Shown here: in pieces, positions 20,661 through 31,182 of the stretch
Position numbering within the stretch: position 1 is the first letter of the stretch
Layout of the letters: each line of letters starts with the position of its first letter
Source: Trichodelitschia bisporula
Taxonomy: Eukaryota; Ascomycota; Dothideomycetes; Phaeotrichales; Phaeotrichaceae
Length of the DNA: 64,000 bases
Assembly (NCBI GenBank): GCA_010356995.1
Contig: ML996687.1
Span: forward strand, 187,803-251,802
Reading direction: 5' to 3'
Translations under genes and position numbers: made by a program
Notes under the pieces: generated by a model
Seen by the model: the letters and a program-made list of their open reading frames with translations, nothing else
What the model was told of the DNA's origin: nothing
Databases searched by the model: none

Positions 20661-22198
20661 ATGTCGTGGCGAGCCTCCGAGCGGTTAATGGAGACAATCG
20701 CCCACTACGCAAACTTCGTGCGTATCCCCTCGGCCCCATTTCGTACCTTCTAACACGCTCCCCCGCAGCCCGCAACCGGCGTCTCCCTCCGGCAAATGGT
20801 GCAATTTGGCGAGCGTCCCTCAACCGGTACATATCGTCCCCATATCACGATGGGCTATCTAACACCTCCAGGCACCCTCTTCCGCGCCTCGCAGTTCCTA
20901 AGCGAAGAACTCCCCATACGTCTCGCGCACCGCGTGCAAGACCTCGATAATCTCCCCGATGGACTGAATGAGATGCCATCTATCCGCAAGGTGCAGGAAT
21001 GGTACGCGCAGTCGTTTGAGGTGTGTTTTCGTAGCCCATAGCGCTACGTAATGCGCCCCGCTTACAAGCCAAGGAACTCGTCACCCTGCCCCGGCCATCC
21101 CTCTCGTCCGAGGTCCGTGAACGTCTCATGCGTCCTGCGCGGCGGATAAACGGCGTGGACCAGAGGCTACTAAGCCAGACAACGGCGAATCCGAGCGTAC
21201 GCAAGGGGCAGTATCAGTCGGCGCCCGAGCACACCAACGGCAACGGCAATGGCAACGGCCATGAAGTTGGGCGGCGCACGGCCCAGACACGGAGATACTA
21301 CTACCCCGCCGACGACGGGCAGGACTGGCCACCAGAGCTAAACGCATACAACAAGCGCTTCGCCGAGAGCCTGGAGAAGATCAAGCGGCGGCACGATGGT
21401 GTGGTGACGACGGTGGCGCAGGGCATTCTGGAGTGGAAGCGCAAGAAGCAGCGCATGCAGATCGATAACAACATCCAGGCCTTCCTCGACCGGTTCTACA
21501 TGAGCCGTATTGGTATCCGCATGCTTATTGGGCAGCACATTGCGCTGCTGGATCAGAAACAGCGCCCGGATCCGAATTACGTTGGTATTATTTGCACGAA
21601 GACGAATGTGCGCGAGTTGGCGCAGGAGGCGATTGACAACGCGCGCTTCGTGTGCGAGGATCACTACGGGCTGTTCGACGCGCCCAAGGTGCAGCTCATT
21701 TGCCAGCCGAACATTAACTTTATGTATGTGCCGGGCCATCTGAGCCACATGCTCTTCGAAACGCTCAAGAACTCGCTGCGCGCCGTCGTCGAGACCCATG
21801 GCCAGGATATGGAGGAGTTCCCGGTTACAAAGGTCATTGTTGCCGAGGGCCGCGAGGATATCACGATCAAGGTTAGCGACGAGGGTGGGGGCATCCCGCG
21901 CTCTTCCATCCCGCTCGTCTGGACGTACATGTACACCACGGTCGACCAGACGCCCAGCCTCGACCCGGACTTCAACCAAAGCGACTTCAAGGCGCCCATG
22001 GCGGGCTTCGGGTACGGTCTGCCCATCAGCCGGCTGTACGCAAGGTACTTTGGCGGGGACCTGAAGCTCATCAGCATGGAGGGGTGCGTGCCCCTTTCTT
22101 CCCCCCTTTCGTAAATCCACTAACTGTCCCACAGCTACGGCACGGACGTCTACCTGCACCTCAACCGCCTGTCCTCCTCCTCCGAGCCCCTCCAATGA
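20661..22198 (+). CDS. Mitochondrial pyruvate dehydrogenase kinase family protein
   Basis: Five exons (20661-20717, 20769-20826, 20872-21020, 21074-22083, 22135-22198) give 445 residues. These kinases phosphorylate the E1 alpha subunit of pyruvate (or branched-chain 2-oxoacid) dehydrogenase in the mitochondrial matrix and switch the complex off. The N-terminal helical domain has QMVQFGERPSTGTLFRASQF and RLAHRVQDLDNLP. IGIRMLIGQHIALL at about residue 234 is the H-box equivalent. The GHKL ATPase core shows the N-box (ETLKNSLRAV, about 317), the G1 box (SDEGGGIPRSS, about 356) and the G2 box (GFGYGLPISRLYARYFGGDL, about 400). A low-complexity Asn-Gly repeat (NGNGNGNG) and a charged stretch are inserted near residue 130. 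Paralogues PKP1 and PKP2 cannot be separated by eye, so no symbol is given. Confidence 0.95.
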
Positions 22199-23020
22199 CA
22201 ACTACCCGTCCACCGCAGCACCACCCCCGCAACGAAGTGTATCACAGCTACGGGCCTGGCTGACGATCGCGCGGCGGTTGGCCGCAGTGCGCAGGGTCTC
22301 AGGGCGCGGGCTGCGAGGCTTAAGTTGGCGGAGCGCGAGGTTAGCGAGAGGAGGCAGGTGGGCGATGCGGTGGAGCTGCTGGGGCCGAGGGAGTGGGTTG
22401 GGGAGGAAGGGGATGCGTGGTGGAGGAGGGTTGGGGTTGAGGAGGGAATGTAAGCGTGTTCCTTGCCCCTTTTGTCTCCGTGCTTTTCGTGCGTTTGTGA
22501 GTGTGACTGAGAGGGGAGGGCAGGGGTGAGGTGGGTTGTGAGATGTTCAGGCTGTTGCTGTTGCGTTCTTGTTGCTTACGTGGGATGGTTAATGACGCCG
22601 GTTTTTCGGGGGGGACAGACAGGTGCTCTCGGTTGGCATGGTGCTGGGCGCGACGGGGTATTGGTGGATGGGGGGGTGAGCGGCAGACGGACGGGACGGG
22701 AACGGGCCGAGTAAGACGGACGAGCGAGCGAGCGGCCGCCGGCGGAGGGCGAGCGTGAACGGACGGGACTCCTGTGTCCTATGAAGGACTGGAGAGGGAA
22801 GAAGGGATATGCATAGCACGGTTTCCATTAGGTTGGGTCTTGTCTAGTCATGGCGGGGTGGGGCGGGCGGCGGGTCTGTCTATCACATTGTACGGGGTGG
22901 AATACCACGCTTCTATTCTTTCACCGATGTACGAGAGGCTTCAAGATGGCAGGACGGGAGCGTCCTGCCTAGCTGTATATATTACTGAGGTACATACGTA
23001 TACTGTTCGATGACGCTAAG

Positions 23021-23300
23021 AGGGACTTCGAGACATCGTCGACACGACGGCGTTTTGCGATTGCTGGAAAGGCGCAGCTGCGTCTCTTGCAGTAGTTCGG
23101 ATCATGACACAAGTTGGAGTCGTATGGTTCCCGCGTTGTGTACTTTCGGGTTTCGGCGAGCTCCTGGACGGGACTCGGAACCGGTACATCAAGACAACAA
23201 AGCCTGAGCTCCGTATCCCTGAGCTCCGTATCCCTGAGCTCCGTATCAGAAGGCCCAACCTAGTAGTTGTTAAGTCTGAAGCTCCGGGATGCTGTCATAT
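23021..23300. repeat. Diverged direct repeat, copy 1
   Basis: Matches copy 2 at 23381-23600 in the same orientation. Shared landmarks, in order: GGCGTTTTGCGATTG, GCTGCGTCTCTTG, ACACAAGTTG, TTTCGGCGAGCT, GGGACT and GTTAAGTC. By eye the first 165 bp are roughly 80 percent identical. This copy has an extra stretch holding three head-to-tail 15-mers (CTGAGCTCCGTATCC, 23204-23248). No protein is encoded. Confidence 0.85.
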
Positions 23301-23380
23301 TCACGCTACTCGGCACCGGTGTTGAGAGCCTTGTGGAACGTTAGTGGCAAAGCCAATGCGGGCCGAAGTACGAGGCTCGG

Positions 23381-23600
23381 GACTTCTCGACGTCGTCTCC
23401 ACAACGGCGTTTTGCGATTGTTAGAAAGGCGCTGCTGCGTCTCTTGAATTGGTTCAGATCATAACACAAGTTGTCGTCCTATGGCTCCCGCGTTCTGTAC
23501 TTTGGGATTTCGGCGAGCTTCTGAACGGGACTGGGAACGGGGAGGCTGGAGGGGACTGCTGTTAAGTCACTGAAGGCCGGAATCTGGGAGACAACACTCG
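23381..23600. repeat. Diverged direct repeat, copy 2
   Basis: Second member of the pair, starting about 360 bp after copy 1. It lacks the 15-mer triplication. Compared with copy 1, at least six of the easy-to-read differences are C-to-T or G-to-A towards this copy, with one in the other direction, which hints at RIP-like mutation but is too few to prove it. Confidence 0.8.
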
Positions 23601-24089
23601 TCGAAGTACCTCACGACAATGCCGGTGCAGCTGCAAGCTTGTCAAAACTTTCGACTTGATATAACGCATTCTGATATTCACCAGACTCATCAATCATCCT
23701 TCGAACAACCACGAGCCATAGTCGGTAAGAGAAGGGAGTGTGCAATTTCCCCTCCAAAGCTTTCACGGACATTAGACTCCATGGCACATGCAATTCCATC
23801 TCTGATTCTCTTTCCCGCTCTTTCCAAACATCCTGCCCAAGACTGAAAAACTCCAATGAAAAGATAGACCACTCGCTCCTGAGCTGTCATTCGCTGTGAC
23901 GCTTGGTTACCATCGGCTTGCAGTGAATCAATCATGCACTAATAGAGGTTAAAACGGCTGGAAAAAAAAAGAGGGGGGAGTTTGGACAGAGGGGGATTGC
24001 AGCTTGCAAGTGCCTCGCCTTAACAAAAAGCCGTGAAGCAGTTCTTGCAAACCTCGGAAAGGAATCCCGTCATCGGGGAGGGGGGGAAC

Positions 24090-24611
24090 TTACAACAAAC
24101 ACAGCGTCAAATCGCCGCGAATACTAGCCTTAAGCTCAATCTCCACTTCCAAATTCGCCTCCACCTTCAACTTCAACCCATCCTTCTCACTCTCCCCGCC
24201 AGTGCCCCCAAACGGCACCTTGGGCATGTAATACGGCTGATTGGGATCCGATCCACGCACGGGAATTTCCCCCCGCATAGCACGGGCATGCGTAACCGGC
24301 CCATCCATACTCGTGCTATCCGGCCCAATCCGCTCAAACATGCCCATCTGATCCAATTCTCCATTGGCATCCGCCTCCTCCAGCGCCTCCAGCGACGTTG
24401 TCTTCATGTACTTGCCGCTCTCCATGCCCTCCTGGATGCGCTTGCGCCGGGCACGCCGACTCGAGCTGCGCGACCGGTTCGATTGCAGACCTTGCTCGCG
24501 CTGCGCTTGTTTGACCGCGTTCTCGTATTTCTTCTGCTGCATCGTGGTGCGGAACTGCGGCGTGTCATCGTTCGCCTGTTGTTGTTGCGGTTGTAGCTCC
24601 TGATCAGCCAT
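24090..24611 (-). CDS. Small disordered protein with C-terminal LKA-GDLTL motif, paralogue A
   Basis: A single open frame of 173 codons on the minus strand; I do not recognise a named family. It starts MADQELQPQQQQ, has a basic Ser/Arg-rich centre (NRSRSSSRRARRKRIQEG), a polar middle with MKTTSLEALEEADANGE, and ends in a compact strand-like block: LKLKVEAN, LEVEIELKASI, then RGDLTLCLL. The same block closes paralogue B 1.4 kb upstream (IEIQLKAKI, then HGDLTLGLL), and both begin MAD. The alternation of hydrophobic and charged residues suggests one beta-hairpin fold or assembly segment. The stop codon TAA lies inside a perfect splice-donor sequence (GTAAGT at 24093-24088), so a spliced form with a different C-terminus is possible. 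Gene status rests on the shared motif; function is unknown. Confidence 0.72.
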   Translation of the reverse strand: MADQELQPQQQQANDDTPQFRTTMQQKKYENAVKQAQREQGLQSNRSRSSSRRARRKRIQEGMESGKYMKTTSLEALEEADANGELDQMGMFERIGPDSTSMDGPVTHARAMRGEIPVRGSDPNQPYYMPKVPFGGTGGESEKDGLKLKVEANLEVEIELKASIRGDLTLCLL

Positions 24612-26049
24612 TTTGCGGCGCGGGGGCGGAGACGTCGACGGTGTGGATGGGGCGGACGAGGGTGCGGACGCGGCGTTCGTGGATGCGAAGCTGCTGGTGC
24701 GGGTCGTGGAAGGGGACGACGTGACTGCAGTTGTGCGTGATTCTACGTCGTGAGAGATTTTGTGGAGTTTGTGGAATTTGAGGAAGACAGGTGTGTAAGT
24801 AGAGTAGAGTCGCAGTGCTGGGGAAGATTACTAGAAAAACAGTGAGCTGCGGCCGGCGTATGTAGGCGCCCCCTCCGGCTGGGGGGAAGGGGGGGGGGGG
24901 AGGGGTAGAAAGGGCCGCTGCTCGCGCCACGCCTACGACGTAATGGCGCTCCTGGCCCGGACCTGTGCTGCCCGCCTGTCCTGCGCCTGGGTCTAGGGCT
25001 CGGACACTGGGAATGGATCCAGGCATAGCGGCTGGGTGGCACCAGCGAGACACCCCCGCTCCCGACGGTGAGACATGGCCCTCGGCCCTTGGCGAGCAGG
25101 GCCTAAAAACAAGGCTGGTGCAAACAGGGTTGAGATGGGTGGGGCGGGGGGACAGCCTTGTCCGCATGACAGGGATGGGCATGGCTGAGGAGTGGGGGCA
25201 TGACGTCAGTGGGCCCGGGGATGGAGGGCGGGGATGGGGAGGAACAATGTCCGGTGGTTTCGGAGGTTGGGCCGGAGGGGGACTTGCGGGCAAGTTTTGG
25301 GGTTGGGGTAGGCGGTTGGAGAGAGTGGTGCGAGGCGGTGCGAGGCGGTGCGAGGCGGTGCGAGGCGGTGCGAGATGCCCCCGGCGAGCTTGCTGTGTGT
25401 TTGGGGTACCGCTGTTTGGATGGCCCTAGGGGCGAGGGGACATGGGCAAAGGGACGGGGGAATGCGTTGGGGTGGGGTGGGATGGGATCGCGGTGCGGAA
25501 CACGCGAGACTATCTGGTGAGGGGTTAAGGGCCGCTGTTAGGAGGGCGTTGTGAGGCGATGGCGAGATGGGCAGAGGGACGTGGGGAAGTCGTCTGGATG
25601 GTTGGCAAGTTGCAACGCGCAGGCTGCGTGGTGATGGTTTGCATGCACCGTTACAATGGCATTATTGGGAGGCATCTGGGACACGGGCAAAGGTCTCGCA
25701 TTGCGAGAACTTTTGACACAATAGGTTATCGCGCCTATGGGGACATGAACCTCACGATGGTTATAGGGGGAAGCCGTTTCCAGACATTTTTTCATTGGAA
25801 CGCGTCTAAGGATGGAAAAGCGACGAGAACTGATCCACCACGAACTGATAATTACACAGCATTTGCGCCATCCAACATCATGCCCGGCTTCCAAAAAATA
25901 GCAAACAAACGACAACCCAGCACCTGAAAGCATGCCAATCTGTCCACACATCGCCGTCATAGAGATTCTGAAATACACACTCCTAGTTACTTCGGGCCGG
26001 TCAGCTTCACATACTACTGCGTTAGTGAGGGAGCGAAGAAAATGGAAAC
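24612..26049. other. Intergenic between the two paralogues
   Basis: 1.4 kb, the promoter of paralogue A and the 3' region of paralogue B. It is G-rich on the plus strand with a decamer tandem repeat at 25327-25375. A 146-codon minus-strand frame (25978..25538) could be joined in phase to paralogue B by splicing but does not look like a conserved protein. Confidence 0.4.
25327..25375. repeat. Decamer tandem repeat (GGTGCGAGGC)
   Basis: Nearly five perfect copies of a 10-bp unit, head to tail, in the intergenic region between the paralogues. A 10-bp period gives one unit per helical turn. No function is implied by the sequence alone. Confidence 0.95.
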
Positions 26050-26691
26050 CTACAGCAAGCCGAGCGTCAAGTCGCCGTGAATCTTCGCCTTGAGCTGAAT
26101 CTCGATATCGAGATTCAACTCCAGCCGCAGCCGCAACTGCTCAGTCTTGTCATCCCCACCTTCCTTCTTGTCTCCGCCCGTCAATCCGCCGAGCGCCTGG
26201 CCGGCCGTGTTGCCGACCTGGCCGACCGCCTGGCCAGCAGTGCCCTTGACCATATCCGTCGCGCCGCCAACGGCATCGCCGCCGCCAACGCCCTCGGTGA
26301 TTCCGCCGAGCGGGTTTCCACTGCCCCCACCCTGGCGACCACGCTGGCGCGTGCGCTGGCGCTGGCGACGGCCGCCGCTCGGGGTCGAGGAGGCAACGGA
26401 TGAGGCGTCGGAGGCCATGGTCTTGGTTTGACGGCGGGGAGCGCGCTGGGGTTCAGGCTGAAGTTCGGGTTCGGGTTCGAGGTCGTCGACTTCTTCGACT
26501 TCGGCTTCGGCGGCGGAGGTGGTTGGGGGTGGAGAGTCGGATTCGGGGGCGGGAGTGGCTTCGGGGGTGGGTTGTTGCTGTTGTTGTTGGAGAGGGGCCT
26601 TGGATGAGCCTAGCTTCTTGGGTTTGCGCTTCTCTGGTGTTTGCTTCGACTCGGTGGTGGAAGGCGGGGCTTGGGATTCGTTATCGGCCAT
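26050..26691 (-). CDS. Small disordered protein with C-terminal LKA-GDLTL motif, paralogue B
   Basis: A single open frame of 213 codons. It starts MADNESQAPPSTTESKQ and has a basic patch (KRKPKKLGSSK), a run of six Gln, a long acidic Pro/Glu segment, an Arg/Gln-rich stretch (RRQRQRTRQRGRQGGG) and a Gly/Ala-rich middle with repeated AGQA and VGQVG units. The end is LRLRLELN, LDIEIQLKAKI, HGDLTLGLL, the same closing block as paralogue A. The two genes are in the same direction and look like an old tandem duplication in which only the ends are kept. The stop TAG is within GTAGGT (26053-26048), again a donor-like site. A TATATAA-like sequence lies only about 30 bp before the ATG, so the true transcript start needs care. 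I do not recognise the family. Confidence 0.75.
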   Translation of the reverse strand: MADNESQAPPSTTESKQTPEKRKPKKLGSSKAPLQQQQQQPTPEATPAPESDSPPPTTSAAEAEVEEVDDLEPEPELQPEPQRAPRRQTKTMASDASSVASSTPSGGRRQRQRTRQRGRQGGGSGNPLGGITEGVGGGDAVGGATDMVKGTAGQAVGQVGNTAGQALGGLTGGDKKEGGDDKTEQLRLRLELNLDIEIQLKAKIHGDLTLGLL

Positions 26692-28623
26692 GGCTCAAGG
26701 CGGTTGGGTTTGGATGGTTATATAAGACGAACACTTAGGACGAGATTTAGAAATCGTCGATCAAAGCGTAAAACCTGCAGAGTGGTTTCGGACGTGGGGT
26801 GCGAGTGGTGGCTGCTGTATATGGCCGGAGGTCCGAAGGGTGGGCAGAGCGAGACACAAAAAGGGGAGGGTTAACAAGAGTGGGGAATCGGATGGGATGG
26901 AATGAAAGCAACTGGAGGAGGAGGGGGGCACGGGTCGGGGTTTGTATGAAGAATGACATCGACGATGCTGGCTTGGTGGGTAGGCTACGAGCCAGCCTGC
27001 CCGTTGCCCAGGAAAAGCCTCTGACGCAACTGGGGACCAGGGTGGGAAAAACCGGTTGGGGGGTGGGGTGGGGCCGTAGGAGAGAGGGTGCGTGAGGGCA
27101 CCAGCATCAGATGCGGCGCAGCACTCCATGTCCCCGTCCGGTTGCGAATTCTATTCGATACGTACCAGCGGAGCCATTACCCAGGCCCCCCCCTCCACCT
27201 TCTCGAAACGCGCCATGGACCAACCCTAATGCCCCAATCTGCGGGGGCGGGTGTGGCTCAGTGGCGGGGAGTTAGGCGTCGGGCATGGGGCGCGATGCAT
27301 CATTGTCATTCGAGGGAAGGAAACTTGGCCGACCGCTGAGGTCAGAGGCGGATCCTGATGGTGTGCGGGGATTTGCGGATCCCGATGTGCGTCCGGGGCT
27401 TATGCAGGGCATGGATATGGCAACGGGGGCTAATGAAGCTGGGGCTGGGGGTCGGTGGCCGAAGTTGCACGCGGCAGCGGAGGTATCGCCGTCTTGATTT
27501 CTGCGGTTTCATTTGGAACGTAGAGTGACGTCAGGGTTGATTCAAATCGCGAGCGCGGGGTTTGCCTGCCAGCCGTAGGGTCGATAGCGACCCGTGGAAA
27601 ATCAGCACGTTAGATGTTACCAGAGCTACCGGTACGTGCTGCGAGGGACCAAGGGACTTCTTTGTTTAACGGATCGAAAGTTGGCTGAACCGAAAGGGTC
27701 GCGAGATTGTTCGGTAAGTTGAGGGAAGTATCTCGGGATATTGTTCACTCGGAAGTCCGGAAAGCGTGACGCTCTGGACGCAGCACTTGGGAATTTCGCT
27801 TCAGATTTCCGCTGTATTGCTGGATTTGGAGGATCCAGACGCCTCGAAGACTTGCCACTTTATTCTCCTCTTAACCGTGGGCCTCAACTCCTTGGCTGGC
27901 GGAGGGAGGGCCGTGGATATCAAGTCATCGAAAGCCAAAGGGAAGTAAACAAGTTGCCGTTAAACAGTGGGGTGTTTTGATCCGAGCACCATACGCTTCC
28001 ATCGTAATGTTCTGCCAATTCGAAGGAAAGGTCCCATCGCCATGGCCCCATGAACTACCCGTGGCAACATCGGAATGAAGAGTGACTCGTTCTCGGCTCG
28101 AAAGCTTCAGTTCTCCTTCAGTTCTCTATCAGAACTTTTCCAGGGCTGTTTATCTCATCGTATGTATCTCAATTTCGAAGAGTCCTGATTGAGCTTGTTG
28201 AGAGTCGCAATGGGAGGCGGTAGCTGATGCGATGTTGTCGGTTTGATGGAGTGAAGTCGACATGACAAGGGCATTGTTCTCCCACGAACCCTTCGAGAGC
28301 ACCCTTCGGATCCCTTACCGATACAACGGCATTCCAGATCTGCAGGGCCTCGCCTCAACGGTTCACCCTTTGAAGCGATCGCAACCCATCAATATCACGT
28401 GTGACCGTGGAGTCCATGGGTCCGGGAAACCTTAGACGCACGACGCGTCCTAGCGTCCCAAGCCCTCCCCCAAGATTCAGGTGCAGCCGAGGGTCGCTAC
28501 GTCTCCACTCCACCTCACCCCGTCAACTCGCCCCGTAAACAGTGAGTCAACATCACCGCCCCCATCAACCGCCCACCCATCATTCACCTTACCACAACCC
28601 GTCCACCCACCCGATCAGCAACA
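26692..28623. other. Intergenic, no gene seen
   Basis: 1.9 kb between divergent genes (paralogue B and the DUF2470 gene). Short open frames only, none protein-like. The last 150 bp before 28624 are rich in CCACC and CATCA runs and are probably the leader of the next gene. Confidence 0.45.
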
Positions 28624-29380
28624 ATGGCCACCCCCGAAGACGCCACCAAGCAGCGCATCATAACGCACATGAACCGCGACCACCGCGCCTCCGTACGCCC
28701 AGCCCACCCCTAACCCACTTTTCGTACCCCCAAAGTAACACGCGCAGATAACCCGCTACGCCGAGCACTACCTGCACCTGCCCGCCGCCCTCGCCGCAAC
28801 CGCCACCCTCACCGACATCAGCCCGACCCAACTCGTCCTGCAAACCGGCGACGCGCAGACGCACACCATCGCCCTAGACCCGCCGCTCAAGTCCCTGACC
28901 GCAGCACGGGAGCGCCTGGTCGCCATGGATGGCACGGCGCTGACGGCGCTCGGCCGATCGCGGATTACGGTCCAAGAGTATCGGGCGCCGAGGGGGGGAC
29001 ACCTCGTTGCGTTTGTGCTGTGTCTTGGGACGTTTGTGCTGCTGAGCCGGAAGGAGAATGTGCTTCCGGGCGGGTGGGGGTATGAGGCGCTGAACGGGGT
29101 GGCGCCGCGGATGGCGGCGTGGTTTGAGAAGTGGGGGCGCACGCTGTTTTGGACGCTGGGGGGGGTGCATGCGGTTGAGACGGTGAATATGGCGAGGAGG
29201 TTGAAGAAGCATAATGTGCCGATGTTTAGTGGGGTTTGGGTTGCTTGGGTGGTTAGCTGCTTGATTGAGGGGGTTGGGTCGTTCCAGAGGTATGTGATGA
29301 GTGAGGGTGTTGGGATGAGTGCTAATGGGAGTAGGTTCAGTGCGTTGGTTGAGGAGAAGCGCAAAGAGTCGAAACATTAG
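28624..29380 (+). CDS. DUF2470-domain integral membrane protein
   Basis: Two exons (28624-28692 and 28748-29380, 55-nt intron) give 233 residues. The N-terminal part is a DUF2470 domain: IITHMNRDHRASITRYAEHY, then LTDISPTQLVLQTG, and LDPPLKSLTAARERLVAMDG, residues about 6-88. This small domain occurs with haem- or flavin-related proteins and fungal membrane proteins; its role here is not established. The C-terminal half has three hydrophobic segments: HLVAFVLCLGTFVLLS, TLFWTLGGVHAVETV, and MFSGVWVAWVVSCLIEGVGS. The second half matches the membrane domain that follows DUF2470 in many ascomycete proteins. The intron after residue 23 has GTACGC and CGCAG ends and keeps phase. The C-terminus is basic (EEKRKESKH). 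Confidence 0.87.
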
Positions 29381-29650
29381 ATGCGGATGGAGTAGGACTC
29401 GAGCCGAGCACAGTGGTCGAGGCTGATGTCGAAGCAGGTCACGACCCTCTTCATACAATTCACACTGGATGCATCGGATAGAGCATGGCGTAATACAATC
29501 TAAGCCTTAATTTTAGCTCTATACTTGGGCCTGATTTCCCTGACGTGCCAGCACTCTCTGCTTTGTGAGTGTACGCCATCTAATGAGGTACGGACATCTC
29601 AATCAATCGGAGCAGGGCAGCTCTTAAGTGGTAAGAAGGCCACAGCCGCC
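29381..29650. other. 3' flank of the DUF2470 gene
   Basis: Short intergenic stretch leading into the tandem array. No gene and no clear repeat copy was recognised here. Confidence 0.4.
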
Positions 29651-30290
29651 AGAATGCTAAGGAGGGTGACTGTTAGATGTTCGTGGAAGAAGCAGTTTTT
29701 TCTTCGATCGACTACCAGTGTCGCCGCCCTCAACTCTCGTGTCGATGCAAGGGCTGACGTCGAAAGGCAAACGGACTGCGTATATCAGCAGCCACCTCGA
29801 AAACGAGGCTAACAGGCATTAGAATGATGAGGGCAACTTGGTGATCGCAACAGAGGATGTCAGAAACTCTAAATCCGCGTAATCGTGGAGATATCCCTAT
29901 TTTAGCACTGGAATCTCGTGTCAAGACAAGGCCTGACGTGGGTGCTGCCGTTCCTAGCGTGTATGACCAACCTCCTCGAAAACGACTCTAACTGGCATCA
30001 AAATACTAAGGAAAAGTAGGAGGACACTGTTGAGGATATCCAAACCGCTAGGATTGCGGAACCGTGGAGATGTCTCTATTCTCGTACTGGAGTCTCGTGC
30101 CGACGGAAGACCTGACGTCAGAAGGCAAACGGAGGCATGTATGATCAACTTCCTCGAAACTGATTCTAACTAACATTAGAACGCTCAGGGAAACTCGGCG
30201 ATTATTGGAGAGAATACCAAAAACTCCGGATTTGCGGAGTCGTGGAGATACCCCCATTCTCGCACTGGGACCTTTCGTCTCATTTGATAT
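29651..30290. repeat. 179-bp tandem array, about 3.6 diverged copies
   Basis: The motif TCTCGTG recurs at 29735, 29914 and 30093 and in altered form near 30273, a constant step of 179 bp. Other landmarks keep the same spacing: GACGT, CCTCGAAA, CTAAC/ATTAGAA, and the sequence TCGTGGAGAT before a CACTGG or TACTGG. A first, shorter and more worn copy (from about 29651) precedes them. By eye the units share about 65 percent of positions. On the minus strand each full unit gives a similar peptide (SPRLR or SPRFR, then SILMPVR or similar, then VFEEV), but 179 is not a multiple of three, so no frame runs through the array. Confidence 0.85.
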
Positions 30291-31182
30291 CTGCTGTGTT
30301 GCATGTATCAAACCCGCGCAGCACTGGCAACTCTACCCGCAGCACCTTTCGTCCCATCCAGCATCCGACCCAATCACCACTTCGCGCAGATGGAATTTGG
30401 CTCCTCGTTGAGGATCAGGCTTGGGCCATAGACAACACGGGTGCCGCTCCGGCAATACATCCTGGGAGCCGTACCGTCGGGCTCTCCAGCCTAAGCGGCG
30501 GGCTCTTCTACCGGTACTGCAACGTCAACTCTCGACGCGTCTGATCAGATCCAGCCTGCTCACGGCGAGCGTGGCAGACATATTCGAAGCGCAAGTTCGG
30601 GCTCTCGCGATGCGTTCGAGGGCTCTGTGCTGCGCACTGTTTCCGCGCTTCGTGACGAAGCGAGTACTGCTTGGAGGGTACGGCGAAGGGCGCGGGGAGA
30701 GTTCGAAAGCGTATTCTTGATCAGATCTTGTTGCAGCAGAGTGATCACTCAACCCAGCCTCTCCACCACCCCAGTTCCGCGTTCAGCCTGACGCCTCCAC
30801 CCTCCAAGCGCCCGTACCGCTTCACGCGCGAGGATAGTAATCAGGCCTAACCTCGAGCTTTTAGCATTACCGTACGCAAGCGCAAGCGACTAACATCTCA
30901 TCTCGGAGCCGAAGCCGAAGTCCAAGATATCACAAGCCCTACGCGACAGCCCAACACGGGCCCCTGAGCCTAGCGGCGATACTAATGGCAGGGGAGCAAG
31001 GCTAGCGAGACCGCGTCCCCTAGCGCCAAGCATAACCACACGCCCAAACACAGATTCCTCACGAAAGCCTCAGCAATAGAACTAGATTTCCCATCAAAGT
31101 ACAGTAGTATCTCCAACCTCACCCCCAAAATCATCTCCAAATGCCCTCCCCATCCCCATACTCACTCTCGCACACCTCAAAC
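30291..31182. other. Intergenic, weak coding-like fragments
   Basis: 0.9 kb between the array and the cupredoxin gene. Two plus-strand pieces near 30560-30845 read somewhat like protein in different frames (for example SVADIFEAQVRALAMRSRAL and FSLTPPPSKRPYRFTRED). I do not recognise them, and they may be the worn remains of a gene or chance. Confidence 0.35.

Larger units (their letters stand above)
22199..24089. other. Intergenic, repeat-bearing
   Basis: About 1.9 kb between the kinase and the small minus-strand gene at 24090. Apart from the diverged direct repeat listed separately there is no recognisable gene. The first 600 bp are G-rich on the plus strand. Confidence 0.5.

Noticed and set aside
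24604-25293. 229-codon minus-strand frame before paralogue A
   Set aside because: Pro/Arg/His composition from G-rich DNA and no conserved pattern.
25538-25978. 146-codon minus-strand frame after paralogue B
   Set aside because: It can be joined in phase by splicing, but the residues lack any family pattern; kept only as a possibility in the findings.
29730-30311. Three similar minus-strand peptides as a repeat protein
   Set aside because: The repeat period of 179 bp shifts the frame each time, and no choice of donor I tried gives exons divisible by three.
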